DNA of 36,187 bases, taken from NCBI GenBank assembly GCA_028700655.1, contig JAQVSG010000015.1, positions 1 through 36,187 of the forward strand, read 5' to 3'. The DNA comes from Caldisericia bacterium (GTDB lineage: Bacteria > Caldisericota > Caldisericia > UBA6126). A model generated the notes under the pieces. That model had not been told where the DNA came from and ran no database searches. It was given only the letters and a program-made list of their open reading frames with translations. Positions 16,118 to 23,582 of this stretch are shown here, piece by piece; within the stretch, counting starts at the first letter, position 1; every line of letters starts with the position of its first letter. Position numbers and translations under genes: made by a program.

Positions 16118-18280
16118 TTATTTTTCCTTTTGAATGGAACTAATTTTCCACTGGGTGCCAATTTGATCGAAATAAAAACAAAATTCATTGCCCTGTGTGG
16201 TAGCAATTTGTATTTGGTATCGCAAATCACTATAAGAATCGTGTTGAACAATGCTCCATTCTTGTTTTAAAGGGTTTTGTATCAATTGCGAAAGATCCAG
16301 TTCAGAAATGATCTGGCTATCTGTAAGAAGTGGAAGTGCTTTTTCTGTCTGATTGGTACTTACCTGAAAAATAAAATCGACCAATGTGCTATAGGGAGTT
16401 GGATTGATTTTGTGCTCAATGCATTGAAATGTATGGGAAGCAGAGTCGTATACCCAAGTGTCCTTAAACGTCCGATATAATGAGTTCATACTCTCAATAA
16501 ACAAGCAATTCGCTATATCATCGTTGTCTAATGATGAACCCATTGTCTCAAATTGGTTTTGTGAAGAGTGTATCTGTACAATACCATTCTTTCCTCTCCA
16601 TTCCTGCTCCTTTGGATGCCACAGAACGGTCCATTGGTTTTTGTCTGGGTTGAATTGGGTTAAAAGGATCATCGGGTTGTCCTTGTAAAGGAATACATAT
16701 AAGTCTTGAGGACTATTTTGTACAAGTATTTGGTCAATTCGGCTATTTTCGTTGAGTGGCCATAGCGATTGAGGGGGTTGAAATAGGACTTGCAAAGTTT
16801 CTTTGGTGTCATTTTCCCACAGAATTGCATGGTGCAATAAGCCATTGTCGATGCCATTCATAAAGTAAAATTCGGGTTGAATATCGCTAAAATCGACCAC
16901 TTTGAAGGGGGGGTTCGATCCATGATGAAATGTTTTCATTTGAGCGTGCAATTCACAGCTCTGATTCGGGTATATACTGCTTGTAACACGAATGATATTA
17001 TGACCATCTAGCAATGTCGGAAGGTGTTCCTGTAAATACTGGTATGAGAAATGAGTCTGAACCATTGACTGTATTCTCTGATAATCAACGCGAGAAACAA
17101 AAACATCCAAAGGTATTTTTGAAATTCTTTTGGATTGTGACTGGGACTGAAATACCGACTCCAGATATTTCTGAGTCTTTAACAAGAATTGAAACGCGCC
17201 TTCGATATCCTCTTCTTGAAGGGCGATTTCGGAAAGGCATAATTCTGCTTGAGATAGGGCATTGGCCTCTTCAATAGAAATTGTTTTTTTGGTAGCAAAG
17301 TAGCTTTGAATAGTATGAAATTGTTTTTTGGCAAAGTCGAAACTTTGCAATTTCATCAGAATTTTCCCATGAAGATACATATAATCATAGGAGTAAGGAA
17401 AAGAAGTGCTGTGTTTGTTCAGTGCTATTCCATGTAAGCAAGCTTGAAGGGCTTTTTCAAAGTGCTGAGAATAAAACAACGCAAGACTGTAATAATACCA
17501 ATAAATTGTTTGATCTGGATATTTTTCTAGGAGAGGTTCATAATAACTAACGACGGATTTGAAATAGGAAGGGTAGTATTCATTCAATGGGATGGGTTCA
17601 AGGGTAGATTGTGTTATCGTCATTCGGTCTGAAAACTGCAAAATGTCTATTGAGTAAGCATTTTCAAATTCTTTTTTCCAAATGATAACTTCTACCTTAT
17701 CGTTCATATTTTGTTTTTCATGGGTTCCTAGAAGATTCACAATTTCAAAAGTAGAATAGGTTGTTGAAAAACTTCTTGAAGTTTCAAAGGATATCGTATC
17801 AATAAAGTAGTAAATATCCAAACCTTTTTCTAACCCTGTACCGCTAGCCCATCCAATAATGATTTCTGGTATTTGATCATTGGTAAGGTCTTTTAATTCT
17901 AGGTGGTCTACTCCTGATGCAAAACTTTTACATTCCCAAAGCATTTTCCAACCCTTCGGAAATTTTTTTAATATGGAAACCTGAATTGTATTTTGTTCTG
18001 CACCTCCCTGCGAAAATTGACTAGCAAAAAGGATTTCGTATTGGTGATTGCCATCAATGTCATATTTTTGATAAAAAGAAGAGATGGATTGGTTTTCAAA
18101 ACATAGGATTGAAGCATCTTTGGGGAGAAACGATTGAACGATTTCCAAAATGGGATCGTTTACAGAGGGGCTCATAATCATTTCTGAAGGAGGAGGAAAC
18201 AAAGTGCACCCATGGCATATACATGAAACCAATAAGACCACGCATAGCATTTTTTTAGGGTTTCGAAAACTAGTATGCAT
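16118..18280 (-). CDS. Large lipoprotein with FG-GAP-like and TPR-like segments; function unknown
   Basis: I do not recognise a named family. The 720-residue protein (from ATG 18280) has a signal peptide ending in a lipobox LVSC (Cys20). At about 73-145 it has two beta-propeller-like calcium loop motifs (YDIDGNHQYEILFASQ and DLTNDQIPEIIIGW) typical of FG-GAP/VCBS repeats. At about 255-370 helical segments resemble tetratricopeptide repeats (YYYSLALFYSQHFEKALQACL). The last 300 residues are beta-rich with many aromatic residues, containing further calibration-like repeats such as KWTVLW-type strands. ATG 18280 is chosen because GAAGGGCAGTG is directly upstream; it overlaps the kinase gene by 11 nt, so it is co-expressed with the two-component system. 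It is probably anchored outside the membrane and could be a sensor accessory or a target of the kinase. That is inference from position. Confidence 0.72.
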   Translation of the reverse strand: MHTSFRNPKKMLCVVLLVSCICHGCTLFPPPSEMIMSPSVNDPILEIVQSFLPKDASILCFENQSISSFYQKYDIDGNHQYEILFASQFSQGGAEQNTIQVSILKKFPKGWKMLWECKSFASGVDHLELKDLTNDQIPEIIIGWASGTGLEKGLDIYYFIDTISFETSRSFSTTYSTFEIVNLLGTHEKQNMNDKVEVIIWKKEFENAYSIDILQFSDRMTITQSTLEPIPLNEYYPSYFKSVVSYYEPLLEKYPDQTIYWYYYSLALFYSQHFEKALQACLHGIALNKHSTSFPYSYDYMYLHGKILMKLQSFDFAKKQFHTIQSYFATKKTISIEEANALSQAELCLSEIALQEEDIEGAFQFLLKTQKYLESVFQSQSQSKRISKIPLDVFVSRVDYQRIQSMVQTHFSYQYLQEHLPTLLDGHNIIRVTSSIYPNQSCELHAQMKTFHHGSNPPFKVVDFSDIQPEFYFMNGIDNGLLHHAILWENDTKETLQVLFQPPQSLWPLNENSRIDQILVQNSPQDLYVFLYKDNPMILLTQFNPDKNQWTVLWHPKEQEWRGKNGIVQIHSSQNQFETMGSSLDNDDIANCLFIESMNSLYRTFKDTWVYDSASHTFQCIEHKINPTPYSTLVDFIFQVSTNQTEKALPLLTDSQIISELDLSQLIQNPLKQEWSIVQHDSYSDLRYQIQIATTQGNEFCFYFDQIGTQWKISSIQKEK

Positions 18281-19685
18281 CACTGCCCTTCCGTGGAAAT
18301 TCAAGACAAATTTTGGCTCCTTTGGTGGGAAGATTCTCGACTGTTAATCGACCGTGATGCAATTCCATAATACTATCGCATATGGCTAGGCCCATACCAG
18401 AACCCTTTTTTTTGTTGGAACCTTGATAAAATTTCAATTTTACAAAAGGAAGATCTTTGGTGGGGAACCCCTGCCCAGAATCTGTGATACAAACAGAAAG
18501 AGAACCTTTACTAACACTCATTTGAATAGAAATCTCGGTTCCTTCTCCAGAATACTTGATAGCATTGTCTAAAATGTTGTCAAAGGCTCGTTTGATATAA
18601 AAAGGATCCACAGAAACAATGACTGGATGAGACGGAAGAGTCTTTTGTATTTTCATATGGCAACGTTTTATGGAAGGTTTCACAAACGATATGGAATCTT
18701 CAAGAATACTCCGTATATCGGTTGGTACAAGCGTAAGATTGCTGGTTTTTGGATTGAGTTTTGAAAAGTCCAAGAGTCGATTCACCATTTCAGAAAGTCG
18801 GTCACATTCTTTTTCAATAATATCGATACCTTCTTCCAATTCACTTGGTTTTACACTTTCTGTTGACTTTAAAGTAATGGCCCACCCCTTGATGGAGGTT
18901 AATGGAGTTCGCAAGTCGTGTGAAATAGAGGAAATAAAGTTGTTTTTAATGTCTTCTCGATCTTGAATCTCTTTCGCCATAAGATTAAAAGTTGTTCCGA
19001 GTTGTCCAATTTCGTCTCGACGATGCTCTTTAATGCGGACAGAATAGTCACCATTGCTCATTTTTCTTGATGCATGGGTAATTTTACTAATGGGTTCGGA
19101 GAAGCTTTTCGAGATTTGAAAACCCACGCCTATGCTTAAAAAAATGGTAAATATCCCCAGTAAAATTAGGAACAAGGATATTTGAAAAATACTCTGGTTT
19201 GTTTTTTGTAAAGATGTAATAAACCGTGCATAACCAATAAATTCTTCGTTGGAATACAGCGGAATTGTAACTCCTAAAATGGGCTCATTCTCTTGGTTTG
19301 TACGGGATTGCCATATAATGTATTGTTGAGAGCGGATGGATTCAATATTGTTGATATAAAGTGGAACTACGTTGGGCGTAGACAATGTATCTGCTAAAAT
19401 ATTACCGTTGGATTCGAATAGCTGGACTTGCGCATTTGAATTGGCGGAAAAACTGTGCAATATGGTTTGTCTTTGTGTAAAAATATTAGGGTTTTCAATA
19501 TACTCATGGAAAAACATGGATGACAGCAGTGCCTGGTTTTTCATGATATTGGTGACACTATTTTTGTAGTAGTAATGAATGGTTACAATTAGGGTAATTA
19601 AAAAAAATAAAATGCTCAAACACACTACAACCGTATAGCCGAAAATCAATCGAGCACGAATACTTCGAAATTGAAAATTGTGCAT
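18270..19685 (-). CDS. Sensor histidine kinase (HAMP-HisKA-HATPase)
   Basis: A 471-residue membrane kinase. Transmembrane helix 1 is at about 13-37 and helix 2 at about 166-189, with an extracytoplasmic sensor domain of about 125 residues between them. A HAMP linker follows (about 190-240), then the phospho-acceptor His256 in SHDLRTPLTSIKG, the N box DNILDNAIKYS near 370, G1 DSGQGF near 402 and G2 KGSGMGLAI near 427. The architecture is that of PhoR/ResE/WalK-like kinases without a PAS domain. The chosen ATG at 19685 forms a TAATG junction with the response regulator stop, so translation is coupled; an upstream TTG at 19715 is possible. The gene overlaps the following lipoprotein gene by 11 nt. 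The signal is unknown. Confidence 0.93.
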   Translation of the reverse strand: MHNFQFRSIRARLIFGYTVVVCLSILFFLITLIVTIHYYYKNSVTNIMKNQALLSSMFFHEYIENPNIFTQRQTILHSFSANSNAQVQLFESNGNILADTLSTPNVVPLYINNIESIRSQQYIIWQSRTNQENEPILGVTIPLYSNEEFIGYARFITSLQKTNQSIFQISLFLILLGIFTIFLSIGVGFQISKSFSEPISKITHASRKMSNGDYSVRIKEHRRDEIGQLGTTFNLMAKEIQDREDIKNNFISSISHDLRTPLTSIKGWAITLKSTESVKPSELEEGIDIIEKECDRLSEMVNRLLDFSKLNPKTSNLTLVPTDIRSILEDSISFVKPSIKRCHMKIQKTLPSHPVIVSVDPFYIKRAFDNILDNAIKYSGEGTEISIQMSVSKGSLSVCITDSGQGFPTKDLPFVKLKFYQGSNKKKGSGMGLAICDSIMELHHGRLTVENLPTKGAKICLEFPRKGSDAY

Positions 19686-20368
19686 TATTTTCGCCAGCGG
19701 TATCCTATACCCCAAACGGTTTCAATACGTTCTGGTTTGGCTGGGTTTTCTTCAATCTTTCCTCGTAGCCTACGAATGTACACATCAATTGTTTTTGGTT
19801 CAGTTACGACATCGTGCCATACTCGATCCATAATTTCATCGCGAGAAATAGCGATTCCTGCATTGTCAATAAGAAGACTCAGTAGCCGAAATTCTCTTTG
19901 TGTTAAATCGATGGCAACACCATTTTTAAATGCTTCTCTTGTTCGCAGATTGATAGAATAGCCATGAGATTGAATGTATCCAGCATGGTAGGCATCTCCA
20001 TCTACAAAGCGCTTTAAAATGGCATTAATACGGGCGACCAATTCAATAGGGTTAAATGGTTTTACTACGTAATCATCGCCACCACTTTGAAATCCATGAA
20101 TTTTGTCTTGATCTTGTCCTTTTGCAGTAAGCATAATGATGGGAACTTTTGGGTTGATCTTACGAATAGCTTCGCACGTTTCAAAACCATTCATTCCTGG
20201 CAGCATAACATCGAGAAGAATAAGGTCGACGAATTCGTTATTCAAAATATCCAATCCTTCTTCTCCTGAACCAGCCTCAAGGACTTCATAGTTATTTCTT
20301 ACAAGGTTGATCGATGTAAATTTTCGAATAGGTACTTCGTCTTCAATAATCAAAATTTTTTTGTTCAT
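19685..20368 (-). CDS. OmpR/PhoB-family response regulator
   Basis: A 227-residue regulator. The receiver domain has the acidic pair EDE near the start (IIEDEVPIRKF), phospho-acceptor Asp53 in LILLDVMLPG, Thr in IIMLTAKGQ and Lys in VVKPFNP. The winged-helix DNA-binding domain (about 130-227) shows DLTQREFRLLSLL, ISRDEIMDRVWHD and VDVYIRRLRGKIE-like DVYIRRLRGKIEENP, ending in ETVWGIGYRWRK. ATG 20368 is preferred over 20374 because AGAGG then sits 6-8 nt upstream. It is the first gene of a regulator-kinase-lipoprotein operon and is divergent from rnc across a 64-bp gap with back-to-back promoters. Targets are unknown; the adjacent lipoprotein and peptide-binding genes are natural candidates. 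Confidence 0.94.
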   Translation of the reverse strand: MNKKILIIEDEVPIRKFTSINLVRNNYEVLEAGSGEEGLDILNNEFVDLILLDVMLPGMNGFETCEAIRKINPKVPIIMLTAKGQDQDKIHGFQSGGDDYVVKPFNPIELVARINAILKRFVDGDAYHAGYIQSHGYSINLRTREAFKNGVAIDLTQREFRLLSLLIDNAGIAISRDEIMDRVWHDVVTEPKTIDVYIRRLRGKIEENPAKPERIETVWGIGYRWRK

Positions 20369-20393
20369 TTTCATCCTCTGTTACAAAATTCGA

Positions 20394-20421
20394 TTGAACC
20401 AGTTTTCGTTTTTATTATACT
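20394..20421 (+). promoter_or_regulatory. Putative rnc promoter
   Basis: TTGAAC (20394-20399), 16-nt spacer, TATACT (20416-20421). The predicted transcription start near 20428 lies only about 5 nt before the ATG at 20433. Confidence 0.5.
20413..20418 (-). promoter_or_regulatory. -10 element for the response-regulator operon
   Basis: The minus strand reads TATAAT at 20418-20413, about 45 nt before the regulator start. No good -35 is found at the expected distance. It overlaps the -10 of the oppositely directed rnc promoter. Confidence 0.4.
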
Positions 20422-20432
20422 ACTTCACGAAT

Positions 20433-21209
20433 ATGAATAAGACAATACCGAGCTCAATTTTAAAAAATATGGAAATATCGCATCGAGATAGAATTCTCGA
20501 AGTATTGCCATTAATTGGCATCCAGCCTAAATGTTTACGGTACTACCATGAGGCTTTTACTCACCGGTCTTTTAAGATCGAAAACGACTGGCCCTATCAA
20601 GATAACGAACGGTTAGAATTCATTGGTGACTCCATTCTGCAAAGTACCGTATCCTTGTTCTTAATGGAGCAATATTTTTACGCTCCCCAAGGCGATCTCA
20701 CCATATTACGAGCCATGTTTGTACGAACAGAAACTCTTACCGCTATCACCATGAAGTATAATCTACATAAAGCTTTTTTGATGTCAAAAGGAGAACAACC
20801 TATAGCGGAAAAATTCTGTGGGTTGTATAAAAAAGCAAAACCCTATAAGCTCCGATACGAGCCGTATTGCGGCTTGTTTGAAGCGTTGGTTGCGGCCCAT
20901 TATTATGATTGTGGCAGTACGTGTACAACAAAATGGGTACGCCAACTTTTTTCAGATGTTTTTCAAGAACTAGAGAAAGAAAAATACGTAAAAGATCCAA
21001 AAACACGTCTTCAAGAATTGACCAGAAAACTATATGGTAGTGAACCAAAATACACAACTCGTCTTACGCCCGAAAGCCCCAAATATGGTTTTTTTTCAAA
21101 AGTTTTCGTAAATGATAAATATCTGGGCTGCGGGTATGGAAAATCCAAAAAAGAATCTCAGAAATGTGCAGCCCAGAGTGTTCTTCAAAAAGGTGAAAAT
21201 CTTATTTAG
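20433..21209 (+). CDS. rnc: Ribonuclease III with an atypical active site
   Basis: The 258-residue protein has the RNase III fold. The signature NERLEFIGDSIL supplies Glu59, Glu62 and Asp66. GDLTILRAMFVRTETL and the second active-site helix CGLFEALVAAHYYD follow. A linker and a C-terminal double-stranded-RNA-binding domain (DPKTRLQELTRKLYG, then GCGYGKSKKESQKCAAQ) complete it. In the second helix the family normally has D-x-x-E; here the Glu (150) is kept but the Asp position is Gly147, which may weaken metal binding. The enzyme would process rRNA precursors and double-stranded RNA. ATG 20433 is used; Met13 (20469) is an alternative. Neither has a Shine-Dalgarno sequence, and the promoter suggests an almost leaderless message. 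The last 8 bp overlap the end of the convergent SPFH gene. Confidence 0.88.
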   Translation: MNKTIPSSILKNMEISHRDRILEVLPLIGIQPKCLRYYHEAFTHRSFKIENDWPYQDNERLEFIGDSILQSTVSLFLMEQYFYAPQGDLTILRAMFVRTETLTAITMKYNLHKAFLMSKGEQPIAEKFCGLYKKAKPYKLRYEPYCGLFEALVAAHYYDCGSTCTTKWVRQLFSDVFQELEKEKYVKDPKTRLQELTRKLYGSEPKYTTRLTPESPKYGFFSKVFVNDKYLGCGYGKSKKESQKCAAQSVLQKGENLI

Positions 21210-22071
21210 CTTCCAAAAGTGTATTGGGATCAAGAATAAAATTCTGCCCCGATGGCAAAATGATGATTTTAATGTCATCCGCAAGTTTTTCAATCATCGT
21301 GTATTGAAGAATTTCAGGGCTTAACGATTCAGAAATCAACCGATTCGATTCGGCTTCCCCTTGTGCTCGAGTAATTTGTTGTTCTGCTTTGTACTGTTCT
21401 TGCTTTACAATTTCTTGTTCTTCCAGTGCTTTTTGGGTGGCAATTTGTTTCAGTTCGATCGCATTTTCAAATTCACTGCTAAAAGTGATGTTTTCTAATA
21501 GTACATCCACGACTTCAATAGAGTATTTTTCCAAGTCTTTTTGAAGGCGTTCCCGTATGGATATTCGAAGAGCTTCTCTGTTGGGTGCAACATCAATGGC
21601 CTTGTACTGAACAGTTTCATCTTTGACAATTTGGGGAATTTGGGGAAAAATGATGACTTCAAAATACCGAGGACCAATGTTTCTGTAAAGATCTTGGATA
21701 ATAGTTGGAGAAACCTTGAAATTCAATGTTAAACTCATAGTAATATTTTGGGTTTCTATAGAAAAACACTCCAAATCGGTGAATGTGTATTTTTGAATTC
21801 GTACATCTGCCAACTTCATGTCGTTCCAGGGAGGGATCATTTGAAGACCTTCGGACTTCTGATCAACAATGCCACCAAATTGGTAAATAATGCCTACATT
21901 TCCTGTAGGTACGATTTTCATTGATGACCACAATGTTACAATGATGAATAGTAAAAGAACAACCCAAGGTGTTGATTTTTGGTATGAACTCACAATTCTA
22001 CTTTTCTGGTTATACACAAGAGACCCTACAAAAACTAGCAATAAGACTAAGCCAAATCCTAGATACGTCAT
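21202..22071 (-). CDS. SPFH/prohibitin (band 7)-family membrane protein
   Basis: A 289-residue protein with two hydrophobic segments (about 3-19 and 36-50), followed by an SPFH domain (about 52-215, starting IVPTGNVGIIYQFGGI) and a helical, Glu/Gln-rich coiled coil (about 215-265, KQIATQKALEEQEIVKQEQ). This matches prohibitin/HflC-like scaffolds that form large ring assemblies on membranes and often modulate FtsH-type proteases; no protease gene is adjacent. AAAGGAG with 5-nt spacing precedes the ATG at 22071. It follows the M42 peptidase gene after 28 bp and is probably in the same transcript. Its stop overlaps that of rnc on the other strand. Role inferred from the family only. Confidence 0.87.
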   Translation of the reverse strand: MTYLGFGLVLLLVFVGSLVYNQKSRIVSSYQKSTPWVVLLLFIIVTLWSSMKIVPTGNVGIIYQFGGIVDQKSEGLQMIPPWNDMKLADVRIQKYTFTDLECFSIETQNITMSLTLNFKVSPTIIQDLYRNIGPRYFEVIIFPQIPQIVKDETVQYKAIDVAPNREALRISIRERLQKDLEKYSIEVVDVLLENITFSSEFENAIELKQIATQKALEEQEIVKQEQYKAEQQITRAQGEAESNRLISESLSPEILQYTMIEKLADDIKIIILPSGQNFILDPNTLLEAK

Positions 22072-22080
22072 GCTTTCTCC

Positions 22081-22110
22081 TTTGTTATTGAATACTTTGT
22101 TATTGAATAT
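22081..22110. repeat. Tandem 15-bp duplication at the M42/SPFH junction
   Basis: TTTGTTATTGAATAC (22081-22095) is followed by TTTGTTATTGAATAT (22096-22110), differing only in the last base. The second copy includes the M42 stop codon (22100-22102); the first lies between the stop and the SPFH ribosome site. It looks like a recent small slippage duplication. Confidence 0.8.
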
Positions 22111-23131
22111 AGTGTAGCAATAATAGCAGGGTATTTAACATTCCTTCTTGATGGGTTCTTTCGTACCCATGGGAAGAAGAAACCCCAGGACCAATAAGCC
22201 CATGTTTTATAAGATAGCCAGCTCTTAATGAAGCTTCTACGTCAGAACCATAGTATGGAAAAACATCCGAAGCATACGGAATATGGTTGGCTTTGGCAAT
22301 GTAGATGAGCTTGGATGTAACGTCATAATCGTACGGACCTCCACTATCTTTTACACAAATAGACACTTTCTCTTCACTACCTGTCAAATCATTACCAATA
22401 GCACCCATGTCGACCGATATCATTTCTTGGGTTTCGCTAGGAACACCCGAAGATCCTCCGTGGCCGACTTCTTCGTAGGTTGTAAAATAAAGATGGATTC
22501 TTCGTTGCACTTTGGAGGGATTTTCTTGTATCCATTTTGCTACTGCTAGAAGAATGACGGAACCTGCTTTGTCGTCCAAATGTCTACTTTTGATATAGCC
22601 TGTATTGGTTACTGTGAAACGTGGATCAAAGGAAACAAAGTTTCCTACTTCAATTCCTTTTTTCAAGGTATCTTCTTTACAGAAAACCTTTTCATCGATG
22701 ACCACTTCTATTTCTTCTTCTTTTTTCTCATTGGATACAGATCTGGACGTGTGCACAGAGGATTCTACATACTGTATTGTACCTGTAATGCTGGTGTTAT
22801 TGTAGGTATGGATTGTGCAATTTTCTCCTGAAACGGTGTTTTCAGCCCATCCACCAATCTTACTAATACGAAGCCTTCCAGTGGATTTAACGGAGCGTAC
22901 GATTCCTCCAAGAGTGTCGAGGTGTGCTGCTAGTGTTAGTACGTTGTCATTTGTGCCCATAGAACACAATACTCCATTTTTACAGTTTTTCTCTGGAGAC
23001 AATCCAAGTTCTGTAAGAATGTCACATACACTCTTCGATATGTGGTCTGTGAAACCAGATGGACTAGGAGTATCACAGAGTTTTTTTAATACAGTGGACA
23101 TCCATTGGGTATATTGTTCTGAATGTAACAT
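22100..23131 (-). CDS. M42-family metallo-aminopeptidase (FrvX/YsdC/PepA-like)
   Basis: The 343-residue product has the co-catalytic metal ligands of M42 peptidases: His70 (AAHLDTLGG), Asp187 region (SRHLDDKAG), the catalytic Glu pair 220-221 (TTYEEVGHGGS), Asp241 (SVDMGA) and His321 (SSHGYERTH). The insert between the first and second ligand (about 85-175) corresponds to the PDZ-like dimerisation domain of these self-compartmentalising peptidases. It would trim peptides in the cytosol and fits with two peptide-transport genes elsewhere in the window. ATG 23131 is chosen because GGGAGG is 5 nt upstream; a TTG 12 nt earlier lies inside that site. It heads a two-gene transcript with the SPFH gene. 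Confidence 0.92.
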   Translation of the reverse strand: MLHSEQYTQWMSTVLKKLCDTPSPSGFTDHISKSVCDILTELGLSPEKNCKNGVLCSMGTNDNVLTLAAHLDTLGGIVRSVKSTGRLRISKIGGWAENTVSGENCTIHTYNNTSITGTIQYVESSVHTSRSVSNEKKEEEIEVVIDEKVFCKEDTLKKGIEVGNFVSFDPRFTVTNTGYIKSRHLDDKAGSVILLAVAKWIQENPSKVQRRIHLYFTTYEEVGHGGSSGVPSETQEMISVDMGAIGNDLTGSEEKVSICVKDSGGPYDYDVTSKLIYIAKANHIPYASDVFPYYGSDVEASLRAGYLIKHGLIGPGVSSSHGYERTHQEGMLNTLLLLLHYIQ

Positions 23132-23158
23132 GAAACCTCCCAAAAATGGTATAGGTGT

Positions 23159-23167
23159 ATCATAACA
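23159..23167 (-). promoter_or_regulatory. Extended -10 promoter of the M42 peptidase gene
   Basis: The minus strand reads TGTTATGAT, a TGn-extended -10 (5/6), about 28 nt before the start codon. TTTAAT at 23187-23182 is a poor -35 at 17-nt spacing. It is divergent from the rnpB promoter about 60 bp away. Confidence 0.5.
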
Positions 23168-23224
23168 GAAAAATGGAGGATATTAAATGATCCCATGAGA
23201 AACTTCTGAAAAAAAAACGGAATA

Positions 23225-23233
23225 TGGTATACT
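23225..23233 (+). promoter_or_regulatory. Extended -10 promoter of rnpB
   Basis: TGGTATACT is a TGn-extended -10 ending 7 nt before the first base of the RNase P RNA helix P1, exactly where transcription should start. The -35 region (TTCTGA at about 23204) is weak. Confidence 0.65.
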
Positions 23234-23240
23234 AAATAGC

Positions 23241-23560
23241 ACCTCGAGTAGGAAAGGCAATCGCTGACAATGTCAGAGGAAAGTCCGGGCTCCATAGAGC
23301 AGGGTGCTAACTAACGGTTAGTGGGGGTGACCCTAAGGAAAGTGCAACAGAAAATACACAGCCTGTTTACAGGTAACGTTGAAATGGCGAGGTAAGAGCT
23401 CACCAGCAACCGGGTGACCGGTTGGCTATGTAAACCCCACCTGGAGCAAGACCAATAACAAACGTTTGTAGGCTGCTCGCTGAGTTTGTAGGTGTGTCGC
23501 TTAGATAGATGATTGCTGTCCGTTTTGGATACAGAACCTGGCTTAATGATTACTCGAGGT
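23241..23560 (+). ncRNA. rnpB: RNase P RNA, class-A-like, with reduced P15 region
   Basis: The roughly 320-nt catalytic RNA matures tRNA 5' ends. Helix P1 pairs ACCTCGAGTA (23241-23250) with TACTCGAGGT (23551-23560). Universal conserved segments are GAGGAAAGTCCGGGCTCC (P4 5' side), GTGCAACAGAAAATACA, the specificity-domain sequence GAGGTAAGAGCTCACCAG, CCTGGAGCAAGACCAA, GTAGGCTGC and the final ACAGAACCTGGCTTA. P3 is a short stem (CTGACAATGTCAG). In place of the usual P15-P16-P17 with its GGU loop there is only ACAAACGTTTGT (23458-23469). No terminator follows: rsmH begins 22 nt later, so the RNA is probably released by processing or ends within a longer transcript. Confidence 0.95.
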
Positions 23561-23582
23561 GGATATTCAAGCAAGGAAGAAG

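Noticed and set aside
23311-23574. A minus-strand open frame of 87 codons
   Set aside because: It lies inside the RNase P RNA, whose structure explains the sequence.
23559-23582. An in-frame GTG start for rsmH eight codons upstream
   Set aside because: It falls in the 3' end of rnpB; the ATG at 23583 has the ribosome site and the family's N-terminus.
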